Positions 20,117 to 27,758 of a stretch of DNA of 64,000 nt are shown one piece after another. The translations under genes were made by a program, and so were the position numbers. The notes beneath the pieces are model-generated. The model was not told where the DNA came from, did no database searches, and saw only the letters and a list, made by a program, of their open reading frames with translations. The first letter of the stretch is position 1. Each line of letters starts with the position of its first letter. The stretch covers positions 124,001 through 188,000 of the forward strand of contig NZ_JAFMOW010000064.1 in NCBI RefSeq assembly GCF_019049675.1, in the 5' to 3' direction. This DNA comes from Rahnella bonaserana. GTDB taxonomy: Bacteria > Pseudomonadota > Gammaproteobacteria > Enterobacterales > Enterobacteriaceae.

Positions 20117-20794
20117 ATGACTGACTCCAAGAAAGCATTGATCATCGGCGCATCGCGCGGTATCGGTTTGGGTGTGGTGGACGTACTCACAAAACGCGGC
20201 TGGCAGGTAACGGCTACCACTCGTGATGCCGTACCCGAAAAAAGCCCCGCTTCGGTTGAATGGGTAAAACTGGACATCAATAAATCCGAGGCACGCCAGG
20301 CAGTAAAAGACGCGCTCACCGCAAACCATTTTGATCTGATTTTTGTGAATGCAGGCGTGTTTGGTCCGGATCATCAGGATATTCATCAGGCCAGCGATGA
20401 AGAAATCCTTCAGCTGTTTTTGACTAACGCCATCTCCCCTGTCCGTTGCGCCGCCGAATTGTTGCCGCTGCTAAATCACCGCACTGGCGTGCTGGCGCTG
20501 ATGACGTCTGAGCTTTCCAGCCTCAATGAAAACGAAGTGGCAACCTATCCGCTTTATTCTGCCAGTAAGGCCGCACTGAATATGCTGACCCGTGGTTTGC
20601 AGGAACAGACCGAAAAACAGGAAGTAACACTGCTTTCCGTCCATCCGGGCTGGGTACAAACCGATATGGGCGGTGAAAATGCCACCCTGACCATAGAAGA
20701 AAGCGCCACAGGTATTGTCGATCAGTTCGAAGCCTCGTCCGGTAAAGGCGGCCATCATTTCGTGGAATATTCCGGTCGTAAGTTACGCTGGTAA
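20117..20794 (+). CDS. Short-chain dehydrogenase, sniffer/C-factor-like
   Basis: The 225-residue protein is a short-chain dehydrogenase with GASRGIGLGVVDVL near residues 11-24, NAG in FVNAGVFGP and the catalytic YSASK. It belongs to the short carbonyl-reductase group often annotated as sniffer or C-factor. An ATG at 20111 directly touches the AAAGG at 20106-20110, while the ATG at 20117 lies six bases after it, so the second is preferred. The TetR-type gene follows after about 100 bases; whether the two are linked is unclear, since an operator and probable promoter lie between. Substrate unknown. Confidence 0.8.
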   Translation: MTDSKKALIIGASRGIGLGVVDVLTKRGWQVTATTRDAVPEKSPASVEWVKLDINKSEARQAVKDALTANHFDLIFVNAGVFGPDHQDIHQASDEEILQLFLTNAISPVRCAAELLPLLNHRTGVLALMTSELSSLNENEVATYPLYSASKAALNMLTRGLQEQTEKQEVTLLSVHPGWVQTDMGGENATLTIEESATGIVDQFEASSGKGGHHFVEYSGRKLRW

Positions 20795-20857
20795 CTTTTC
20801 ACCCCGTCAGTTCAGGCGGTCGTTGAAAAACGGCTTGCCGTCATTGCAGCTCAATGC

Positions 20858-20889
20858 CATCATTAGAGAATAAACGTTTCCTAATGATG
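20858..20889. promoter_or_regulatory. Operator of the TetR-type gene
   Basis: CATCATTAG (20858-20866) and CTAATGATG (20881-20889) are perfect inverted arms, and the inner bases continue as GAGAA / TTTC. The half-site ATTAGGAAA is shared with the palindrome at 21516-21539. It lies 11 bases before the ATG of the TetR-type gene, where a repressor would block its own promoter. Confidence 0.75.
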
Positions 20890-20899
20890 GCAGCCTTCT

Positions 20900-21502
20900 A
20901 TGCAACCTTTCCCTTCCAGAGAACGCGGACGTCCGCGGGAGTTCGACACCGATCTGGCGCTGGATAACGCCATGACTGTGTTTCGTGAAAAAGGCTTTCA
21001 TGCCGCATCAGTCAGCGACCTGAGCCAGGCGATGAACCTGACAGCGGGCAGCATCTACAAGGCTTTCACCGATAAACGCACTCTGTTTCTCAACGTATTT
21101 GAGCGCTACACCTCGCTGCGCAATGCACAGCTGCGCCAGCAGATTGAAGGCCTTACGACCGGGCGCGAGCGCATCGCCGAAGTGCTGCGTTTTTACCTCA
21201 AATCCTCGCATGAAATTGAAGGCCGCCGGGGATGTCTGGTCGTCGCAGGTACGGTTGAGTTACTGACCTTCGATAATGAGGTTGCCACGCTGGTTCGCCA
21301 GGCAATTACCCGTAATAAAGCGTTTCTGACATCGCTGATCGAACAGGGGCAGCACGATGGTTCGGTCTCAGCGACACTCGATCCCGACGCTGCATCTATG
21401 CTAATGCTCTACATCGTGCTGGGAATGCGTGTCGCCGGCAAAGTTGAAAACAATCCTGACGGGGACCCCACGCTGGAACTTGCCCTCAAAATCCTCGATT
21501 AA
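20900..21502 (+). CDS. TetR/AcrR-family repressor
   Basis: The 200-residue protein has an N-terminal TetR helix-turn-helix: RGRPREFDTDLALDNAMTVFREKGFHAASVSDLSQAMNLTAGSIYKAFTDKRTLF. The C-terminal ligand domain (about 80-200) resembles the group that controls alkene or aldehyde responsive reductases and hydrolases. Matching palindromes lie before this gene and before the downstream alpha/beta hydrolase, which strongly suggests autoregulation and control of the hydrolase. The inducing ligand is unknown. Confidence 0.9.
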   Translation: MQPFPSRERGRPREFDTDLALDNAMTVFREKGFHAASVSDLSQAMNLTAGSIYKAFTDKRTLFLNVFERYTSLRNAQLRQQIEGLTTGRERIAEVLRFYLKSSHEIEGRRGCLVVAGTVELLTFDNEVATLVRQAITRNKAFLTSLIEQGQHDGSVSATLDPDAASMLMLYIVLGMRVAGKVENNPDGDPTLELALKILD

Positions 21503-21515
21503 AAATTTTTTACCA

Positions 21516-21539
21516 ATTAGGAAATAATCATTTCCTAAT
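21516..21539. promoter_or_regulatory. Second TetR operator, before the alpha/beta hydrolase
   Basis: ATTAGGAAAT and ATTTCCTAAT are perfect ten-base arms separated by AATC. The arms match the half-sites of the operator at 20858-20889. It lies 24 bases before the hydrolase ATG. Confidence 0.82.
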
Positions 21540-21563
21540 CCATCTCAGTAAAGGAGAAATACC

Positions 21564-22487
21564 ATGACTCAGATTATGCCCTCTGTTGCCGTTACCACTG
21601 CGCCATTCAGTTCGCCGGAGGCCACGCTTGCCGGATTTCATCACCATTACGCCAGCGTTGACGGTGTACGAATGCATTACGTGTGTGGCGGAAATCCTGA
21701 AGGGGAGGTTTTACTGTTGCTGGCCGGTTTCCCGCAGAGCTGGTTTGCATGGCGTCGCGTTATGCATGCGCTGAAGGAAACTTTCTGGCTGGTAGCACCT
21801 GATTTGCCCGGTCAGGGGGATTCCGACCGACCAGAAACCGGTTACGACACACAGAGTCTGGCGCAGAAAACCCACGGACTGATGCAGTCTCTCGGACATA
21901 AAAGCTATTTTCTGGTCGCGCATGATGTTGGTGCCTGGGTGGCTTATCCCTATTCGGCGCTTTACCGGGATGAAGTGAAACGGCTGGCGCTGCTCGATGC
22001 CGGGATCCCCGGTATTACTTTGCCGGATACGTTGCCGGTCACGCCGGATAAATCATGGAAAACCTGGCATTTTGCGTTTCACACCCTGCCCGACCTGCCT
22101 GAAGCATTGATTACCGGCAACGAACGGCTCTATCTCGACTGGTTTTTACGCAGAAAAACAGCGGCACCGGATGCCTTTAGTGAGGAAGATATCAGCGAAT
22201 ATTTGCGCGTTTTCCTCAAAAGCGGTGGCCTGCGCGCCGGACTGGCATATTACCGTTCGGTCACGGTTTCCGCTGAGCAAAACCGTGAGCTGAACCGTCA
22301 GGGAAAATTGCAAATGCCGTTGCTGGCAGTGAGTGCCGATCAGGGGTCGATACCGGATATGGCTGTGCCACTGCGTGCTTTCGCAGAAAATGTGACCGGA
22401 ATTATTATCGCCAACAGCGGGCATTTTATTCCCGAAGAGCAACCTGAGGCGCTTGCACGCGAACTGCACACTTTCTTCGCAATGTGA
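21564..22487 (+). CDS. Alpha/beta hydrolase, epoxide hydrolase/dehalogenase type
   Basis: The 307-residue protein has the alpha/beta hydrolase order: LLLLAGFPQSWFAWRRVM oxyanion loop, DLPGQGDSDRP, nucleophile elbow VAHDVGAWVAY with Asp121 as nucleophile, and the catalytic His287 in ANSGHFIPEEQPE. An aspartate nucleophile points to epoxide hydrolases or haloacetate dehalogenases, not esterases. The usual HGFP before the oxyanion hole reads AGFP here. A strong RBS (AAAGGAGAAA) precedes the ATG. It follows the TetR-type gene and a matching operator, so it is probably induced by a compound that the repressor senses. Confidence 0.85.
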   Translation: MTQIMPSVAVTTAPFSSPEATLAGFHHHYASVDGVRMHYVCGGNPEGEVLLLLAGFPQSWFAWRRVMHALKETFWLVAPDLPGQGDSDRPETGYDTQSLAQKTHGLMQSLGHKSYFLVAHDVGAWVAYPYSALYRDEVKRLALLDAGIPGITLPDTLPVTPDKSWKTWHFAFHTLPDLPEALITGNERLYLDWFLRRKTAAPDAFSEEDISEYLRVFLKSGGLRAGLAYYRSVTVSAEQNRELNRQGKLQMPLLAVSADQGSIPDMAVPLRAFAENVTGIIIANSGHFIPEEQPEALARELHTFFAM

Positions 22488-22626
22488 TATGCAGATTTGT
22501 TGAATTTTTTATGGTAAAACGGCCGGTAAGATTGTTTGTTAATTATTTGTATCCACAATAATTGCCGGGCTAACTTGTCGCATGCGACCAGCAGACACGG
22601 CATCTTTCATTTTTCAGGGATTTGTC

Positions 22627-23865
22627 ATGTCATCTTCTTCCGGTAATCCGGATTCACTGTTACAGCACCGTTCGTTTGTGGCGTTCTGGATAGCCCGCGC
22701 GGCGTCCAGTTTTGGTTTTCAGATGCTTTCCATTGTGGTGAGCTGGCAAATTTACTCGATCACCGGAAGGGCATTTGATCTGGGGCTGATCGGGCTGGTG
22801 CAGTTTTTTCCCTCTGTCGCGCTGGCGCTGGTCGCCGGACACGTGGCGGATCAGTTTGACCGCCGCCGCGTGGTATTGCTCGGACAAATTGCTGAATGGG
22901 TGGCAATTGCCGCGCTGGCATATCTGTCGCTGACTCACCACGTTAATGAAATCATTATCCTCGCCCTGATTTTTATCATTTCGACCGCAAAGGCCATGGA
23001 AGCGCCGTCGTTACAGTCGATGCTGCCAGCGCTGGTGCCGCCGCATTTACTGGCACGGGCGATGGCCGCCAACAGCGTTTCAGGTCAGGCCGCGTCTATG
23101 ATGGGTCCTGCGCTCGGCGGCTTTATGTATGTCGCCGGCGCTGGCGTCGCTTACTCGGTGTGTGCCTGCCTCTATTTGCTATCGATTGTGATGGTCAGCC
23201 GTCTGCGTTATGAACAGGCACCACCGCGCCGTGTTCCGGCGACTTTTAAAACCCTGTTCGCCGGGATCAGTTTTATCCGCGCCCGTCCGGATGTGCTGGG
23301 TGTCATCTCTCTCGATCTGTTCGCGGTTCTGCTCGGCGGCGCCACCGCCCTGCTGCCGATTTTCGCCCACGACATTCTGCATACCGGCCCGTGGGGACTG
23401 GGGTTATTACGCGGTGCTCCGGCAGTCGGCGGGTTAATTGTCGGTTTCTGGCTGAGCCAGCGCGCGCTGAAACGTAACGTCGGCATGACAATGTTTGCCG
23501 CCGTAGCGGGCTTCGGCGCGGCGACGCTGGTGTTCGCATTCTCCACCTCGCTATGGTTGTCAATGCTGGCCCTGTTTGCGCTCGGCGGATTCGATATGAT
23601 CAGCATGGTTATTCGCGGCGCACTGGTACAACTCGACACACCCGACGATATGCGCGGACGCGTCAGCGCGGTGAACTCTATCTTCATCAATACGTCGAAC
23701 CAGCTCGGCGAATTTGAATCCGGCCTGCTGGCTGCCTGGGTGGGCGCAGTCCCTGCGGCTGCTATTGGTGGCATCGGTACATTGATTGTCGTCGGATTGT
23801 GGATGACCTGGTTCCCCGGTCTGCGTAAGCGGCAGAAACTGGAAAATGAGGTTGTTGAGGCGTAA
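22627..23865 (+). CDS. MFS exporter of the EntS-like (MFS_3) type
   Basis: The 412-residue protein has about twelve membrane helices and the pattern of the MFS_3 group that includes the enterobactin exporter EntS: SFVAFWIARAASSFGFQMLSIVVSWQIY at the start, ADQFDRRRVVLLGQ between helices 2 and 3, and DDMRGRVSAVNSIFINTSNQLGEFESG in the second half. The frame is open from 22582, but AGGGA lies before the ATG at 22627. Substrate unknown; no siderophore genes are nearby. It is a single gene separated from the hydrolase by about 140 bases. Confidence 0.82.
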   Translation: MSSSSGNPDSLLQHRSFVAFWIARAASSFGFQMLSIVVSWQIYSITGRAFDLGLIGLVQFFPSVALALVAGHVADQFDRRRVVLLGQIAEWVAIAALAYLSLTHHVNEIIILALIFIISTAKAMEAPSLQSMLPALVPPHLLARAMAANSVSGQAASMMGPALGGFMYVAGAGVAYSVCACLYLLSIVMVSRLRYEQAPPRRVPATFKTLFAGISFIRARPDVLGVISLDLFAVLLGGATALLPIFAHDILHTGPWGLGLLRGAPAVGGLIVGFWLSQRALKRNVGMTMFAAVAGFGAATLVFAFSTSLWLSMLALFALGGFDMISMVIRGALVQLDTPDDMRGRVSAVNSIFINTSNQLGEFESGLLAAWVGAVPAAAIGGIGTLIVVGLWMTWFPGLRKRQKLENEVVEA

Positions 23866-23875
23866 CGGCGGATCG

Positions 23876-23909
23876 GGGAATTTTGAAACTGGAACAATTC
23901 AAAATTCCC
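23876..23909 (+). terminator. Long hairpin after the MFS gene, probable terminator
   Basis: GGGAATTTTGAA and TTCAAAATTCCC form a perfect 12-pair stem with a ten-base loop, ten bases after the MFS stop. Only TAATATAAT follows, not a T-run, so termination strength is uncertain. Confidence 0.55.
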
Positions 23910-23960
23910 TAATATAATCAGTTCATTCATTCACCAATTTTATATATAAGGAGGATCCCC

Positions 23961-24044
23961 ATGCTGACCCGTGAATGGTTTTTATATTCACCTGTCTTTG
24001 GCGATCGTCGCTGCTCAGGCGTTTCCGGCTCCATGCCGCGATAA
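23961..24044 (+). CDS. Leader peptide upstream of the ABC-F gene (27 residues)
   Basis: A 27-codon frame starts at an ATG six bases after AAGGAGG (23948-23954), the best ribosome-binding site I saw in the window. The peptide begins MLTREWFLYSPVFGDRRCSG and ends SMPR. Its stop codon TAA (24042-24044) lies inside CGATAACC (24039-24046), which pairs with GGTTATCG (24096-24103). A ribosome that reaches or stalls at the stop would break this stem. The layout is that of a regulatory leader for the ABC-F gene. That the peptide is made, and what it senses, are inferences. Confidence 0.6.
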   Translation: MLTREWFLYSPVFGDRRCSGVSGSMPR

Positions 24045-24103
24045 CCTGTCTGAGCGAAGCTAACTGACAATCTGAGTTCTTCCCTCCGGCTTACCGGTTA
24101 TCG
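24039..24103 (+). promoter_or_regulatory. Leader hairpin between the leader ORF and the ABC-F gene
   Basis: CGATAACC (24039-24046) is the exact reverse complement of GGTTATCG (24096-24103). The 5' arm holds the stop codon of the 27-residue leader ORF. No T-run follows the 3' arm, which argues for translational rather than transcriptional control. Confidence 0.5.
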
Positions 24104-24130
24104 TCGGCTTTATTGACGAGAGGCATTCTT

Positions 24131-24193
24131 ATGCCCGAAAACCTGAGTAAGCATCATGACTTTACTGTCTGCACAATCTTTATCTTTCGATAA
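24131..24193 (+). CDS. Second small ORF overlapping the start of the ABC-F gene (20 residues)
   Basis: An ATG at 24131 lies seven bases after GAGAGG (24118-24123) and opens a 20-codon frame beginning MPENLSKHHDFTV that ends at 24193, 38 bases into the ABC-F coding region in another frame. The ABC-F ATG at 24156 has only a weak ribosome-binding site of its own. Translational coupling from this small ORF is therefore possible. It could also be fortuitous. Confidence 0.4.
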   Translation: MPENLSKHHDFTVCTIFIFR

Positions 24194-25886
24194 TTCTTTC
24201 GGCCCTTTGCTGGCTGAGATTTCATTCGGCCTGAAAAAAGGCGACCGCATCGGCCTTATCGGCCACAACGGCTGTGGCAAAAGTACTCTGCTAAAAATCC
24301 TCAGCGGTGAACTGGCGGCAACGTCCGGCAGCGTTACACTGGCAAATCAGTGTCTGATGGCTCGCGTGGAACAGCATCTGCCCGAAGAACTGAACCATTA
24401 CACCCTGCTGGGATCCGTTCTGCATCATCTGCCGCCGGGCCTTCATCAGCCTGAACTCTGGCAGGCGCAGGTCTTACTTTCCACGCTGGGTTTCGATGAA
24501 TCCGCCTGGCAACTGACCGCCGGCACACTGAGCGGCGGGCAGCACACCCGTCTGCTGCTGGCCCGTGCGCTGATCCGCCAGCCCGATTTACTGCTGCTCG
24601 ATGAACCGAGCAACCATCTGGATCTGCCGACGCTGTTGTGGCTGGAGCAGTTTCTGAAAAACTGGAACGGCAGTTTTGTGCTGGTTTCGCACGACCGCAG
24701 CCTGCTCGACAACGTGACCAACAGCACCTGGATCCTGCGGGATAAAACCCTGCAGTTTATTCGCCTTCCTTGTTCACAGGCCCGTCAGGCGCTGGAGGAA
24801 AAGGACGCCTCCGACGCCCTGCGCAGAAAAACGGAACAAAAGGAAATTGACCGCGTCACCAAAAGCGCCAGGCGGCTGGCACTGTGGGGCAGCGTTTACG
24901 ATAACGAAGGACTGGCACGCAAGGCCAAGCAAATGGAAAAGCAGGTCGACCGGCTGAAGGAGGACCAGACTGACGTCACCGCCGGTAATCAGTGGAAACT
25001 GCAGCTGAAAGGCGAAGCACTGGCGGCTGACCGCGTTCTGGCTCTGTCTGGTTTGCAGGTTCGTCCGGCACCGGCTGCTCCGGTTCTGTTCACGCTGGAT
25101 GAAATGCGCATCAAAAGCGGTGACCGGGTAGCGTTGGTCGGACGTAACGGCTGCGGGAAATCTTCGCTGTTGCAGACGTTGTGGCACGCCTTCAGTCAGA
25201 CGCAAACGACGCAAACGGGTGTGACTTTCCATCCACGTGTGCGGGTGGGTTATTACGATCAGAATCAGCATCAGTTGCAGGACGATGATTCTCTTTGCGA
25301 CGCACTGGCGAACTTTGCGCCACTGACCGAAGAACAGCGGAAAATGGCGCTGATTGGCGCAGGATTCCCTTTTATCCGTCATCAGCAAAAAGTGTGCACG
25401 CTTAGCGGTGGCGAACGGTCAAGGCTGTTGTTTATCGGGCTGACACTGGCGAATTATTCGCTGCTTCTGCTTGATGAACCCACTAACCATCTGGATCTGG
25501 AAGGTAAAGAGGAACTGGCGGAAACACTGAAAACCTTTAGTGGTGCGGTGCTTCTGGTATCGCACGACCGTACGCTCATCGAACAAAGCTGTAACCGGTT
25601 CTGGCTGGTGGATGGGCAACGGTTAGAAGAGTGGCATACCCTTGCGCCAGTCTACGCCGTACTGGCGGGCTCTTCCCCGCCTGCTGAACCGTTTGATTCA
25701 GAAAGCGGAACTGACGTAATCGACAAAGAAGAAACGGAAGAAGAGCAACTGCTGGCCAGGCTGGTGGTGCTGGAACAACGGCTGGCTGAAGATATAGCGC
25801 GTAAACCAAAGCACCAGAAACCTGAGCTACAACGTGAGTGGCAGTCGCAAATTGCCCGGCTGACTGCGTTGCTGAGTCTGGATTAA
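24156..25886 (+). CDS. ABC-F family ATPase
   Basis: The 576-residue protein has two ABC ATPase domains in one chain and no membrane helix, as in ABC-F proteins, which act on the ribosome. First domain: Walker A GHNGCGKST at 36-44, signature LSGGQ at 125-129, DEPSNHLD at 149-156. The interdomain linker (about 190-290) is charged and helical. Second domain: GRNGCGKSS at 329-337, LSGGE at 416-420, DEPTNHLD at 440-447. The end (about 520-576) is a charged helical tail. It is not one of EttA, YbiT, Uup or YheS by eye, so a translation-factor or antibiotic-protection role is open. The upstream leader elements fit a gene induced by ribosome stalling. Confidence 0.88.
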   Translation: MTLLSAQSLSFDNSFGPLLAEISFGLKKGDRIGLIGHNGCGKSTLLKILSGELAATSGSVTLANQCLMARVEQHLPEELNHYTLLGSVLHHLPPGLHQPELWQAQVLLSTLGFDESAWQLTAGTLSGGQHTRLLLARALIRQPDLLLLDEPSNHLDLPTLLWLEQFLKNWNGSFVLVSHDRSLLDNVTNSTWILRDKTLQFIRLPCSQARQALEEKDASDALRRKTEQKEIDRVTKSARRLALWGSVYDNEGLARKAKQMEKQVDRLKEDQTDVTAGNQWKLQLKGEALAADRVLALSGLQVRPAPAAPVLFTLDEMRIKSGDRVALVGRNGCGKSSLLQTLWHAFSQTQTTQTGVTFHPRVRVGYYDQNQHQLQDDDSLCDALANFAPLTEEQRKMALIGAGFPFIRHQQKVCTLSGGERSRLLFIGLTLANYSLLLLDEPTNHLDLEGKEELAETLKTFSGAVLLVSHDRTLIEQSCNRFWLVDGQRLEEWHTLAPVYAVLAGSSPPAEPFDSESGTDVIDKEETEEEQLLARLVVLEQRLAEDIARKPKHQKPELQREWQSQIARLTALLSLD

Positions 25887-26044
25887 CCGCTGATCTTTCT
25901 TTCAGGCCTCAGGGACGGGGCTTTTGTTTCTGATTAATTGGAAAGTTTATTTATGACCGTTACGCTTATATGAAAATAGTATGTTAGAAATTAGGGCTTA
26001 ACTTCCATCCGAACCCTGCGTTCCTGTCTGCCGCCGGAGAGATT

Positions 26045-26779
26045 ATGTTTAACGTTTTACGTGCTGAACCCAAAACTACCTTTGAATATGGCCCGTTTCG
26101 CATCCGCCGTATGCGGCCGGGACACATCCAGCCGGAGAAAAATGATGATGCCTTCGGTCCTCTGAGTGTTATCGATCACGCCATTCTCGATCAGGGCACC
26201 CTCGTGAAAATGCACGAGCATAACAACGACGAAATCCTCAGTTATATGTGGCGTGGTTCGATGGTGCATGAAGATTCTGCCGGTAATCGCGTTCCCCTTT
26301 CTCCAAAACAGCTGATGATGATGAATGCCGGTGAAAGTTTCTGGCATGAGGAATCCACGCCGCTGGTGTCAGCAGAAATGTTGCAGATATTTATTCGTCC
26401 GCGTACGGCAAATCTGGAAGGCCGCGTGCAGTTTATGACACGCCCAGACGGCATAAAGAGCAATGAATGGACGCTGCTGGCAGCACCGGAAGGGATTGAG
26501 TCTCCGCTGGAAATCCGGCAGGCGGTGTATGTTTACGACATCCGCATGGATGAAAACACCAGTACGCAGATTCCTTCACATGCGGGATTTGCTCAATGGC
26601 TGTATGTGATGGACGGAGAAATCAGCATCGGCGATGTCACTTTGTCAAAAGGCGACGCAATCAGCGATGAGGAAAGCGCATTAACCGCCGCAACTGCGGG
26701 CAAAGACACCACGCTGGTGTGTTTTCTGGTTTGTCTGGGCGCACAGGCGGTACTGGAAGGGACTATCAGCGGGAAATAA
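26045..26779 (+). CDS. Pirin-family bicupin protein
   Basis: The 244-residue protein has the two-cupin layout of pirins. Likely metal ligands in the N-terminal cupin are His57 and His59 (KMHEHNNDE), His101 and Glu103 (SFWHEEST), which line up with the iron ligands of human pirin. Some bacterial pirins such as YhhW have quercetinase activity; others bind protein partners. Cellular role here unknown. The gene stands alone with a terminator after it. Confidence 0.85.
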   Translation: MFNVLRAEPKTTFEYGPFRIRRMRPGHIQPEKNDDAFGPLSVIDHAILDQGTLVKMHEHNNDEILSYMWRGSMVHEDSAGNRVPLSPKQLMMMNAGESFWHEESTPLVSAEMLQIFIRPRTANLEGRVQFMTRPDGIKSNEWTLLAAPEGIESPLEIRQAVYVYDIRMDENTSTQIPSHAGFAQWLYVMDGEISIGDVTLSKGDAISDEESALTAATAGKDTTLVCFLVCLGAQAVLEGTISGK

Positions 26780-26801
26780 TAACAATCTGATTGTACAAAT
26801 G

Positions 26802-26834
26802 AAAAAGCCCCAGTCGTTAAACCGGGGCTTTTAA
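26802..26834 (+). terminator. Terminator of the pirin gene
   Basis: AAAAGCCCC and GGGGCTTTT form a nine-pair stem with a loop of about 12 bases; the A and T runs on both sides could make it work in both directions. Confidence 0.85.
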
Positions 26835-27597
26835 GGTACTATCAAATTAATATTTAACATTCATCAACTTAATTACGTGTACTGCTTAGGTAATGCTACT
26901 GCTAAAGATGTACGTATTTTCACAGGATATATTTTTACTGCCTGGTAACGCTATCCTCCTATAATTTTGTGGAATAACATCAGTATCCTGATCATTTGAT
27001 TTACCCTTCTGTTTGACATCGGGATAAACCGGTACATCACCCTCGCGATATATACTCTTTGATGCGTGGCCTTACTTTCGTCGCGACATTCTCGATTTCA
27101 TACTTACGTACCCAAATCGCGAACATTACTCTCACTAACAAGGCGTTACATCATCGCGTTTCGTCCACATCATGCGATTGCACAGCTTTACTGCGTGGCC
27201 TTAAAGCGTCATCTCACGGACTTGCAAATAACATCCGGTGTTGAATCACCCAAACTAAAATACTTCGTGGCCTTTATCGCATCTCATTACTAACAAGTTT
27301 ATCAACTTGTGAATTGCACCGCGAAATAAAAATTTCTTTCCACTTCTCTCTGGTGCTGAGTTCTAATTTACTCGCTATATGTTGTGTGTCAACCCTGTAT
27401 TTTCGAACAGGCTTTTTTATTCTATAAAGATAAGAAACCGTAATGAAATCTGTGATCTGCGCCAGGGATATCGCGCCTGTGATTAACATGAAAATTGCAC
27501 AACGATAATATTTTGTACACATTTTCAGCGCTATTTCCCCTGTTCAACTTCCTCAATGCGCTCCTAAGCTTCTTAATGTGCGATTTTGTATCAGCAA
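26835..27597. other. Gene-poor AT-rich region with degenerate repeats
   Basis: About 760 bases without a convincing gene. The word CGTGGCCTT occurs three times: 27065-27073, 27194-27202 and 27266-27274. CACTAACAAG (27134-27143) and TACTAACAAG (27288-27297) are a further near-repeat. Base usage differs from the coding DNA on both sides. A leftward open frame at 27274-27522 is listed with low confidence. The region may be a decayed insertion or an uncharacterised RNA; I cannot decide. Confidence 0.4.
27274..27522 (-). CDS. Doubtful small protein with hydrophobic N-terminus
   Basis: An 82-codon frame starts with a possible signal or membrane segment (YYRCAIFMLITGAISLAQ) followed by a basic region (RIKKPVRKYRVD). 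The only upstream purine run, GGGGAA, is too far from the ATG to be a good ribosome-binding site. I do not recognise a family. It lies inside a region that otherwise looks non-coding, so it may not be real. Confidence 0.25.
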   Translation of the reverse strand: MCTKYYRCAIFMLITGAISLAQITDFITVSYLYRIKKPVRKYRVDTQHIASKLELSTREKWKEIFISRCNSQVDKLVSNEMR

Positions 27598-27611
27598 ACT
27601 AGTTCAGCAGT
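27598..27611 (+). promoter_or_regulatory. Candidate TrpR operator upstream of mtr
   Basis: ACTAGTTCAGCAGT matches the trp operator core ACTAGTTAACTAGT at 11 of 14 positions and continues into GTGTAC. In E. coli mtr is repressed by TrpR and activated by TyrR. The match is partial and the promoter around it is not clear. Confidence 0.35.
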
Positions 27612-27758
27612 GTACAAACCGCTTCATTTCCACTATATTGCCGCGCTTAAGACCCAAATCGCAGCACAAAACAGCGATTCCTGATCATTATTTAACTCAT
27701 TTCTTTTTCAGCCATTCTTTCAATGAATTCTGATAAAAGCCACGCGAGGATACGCACT

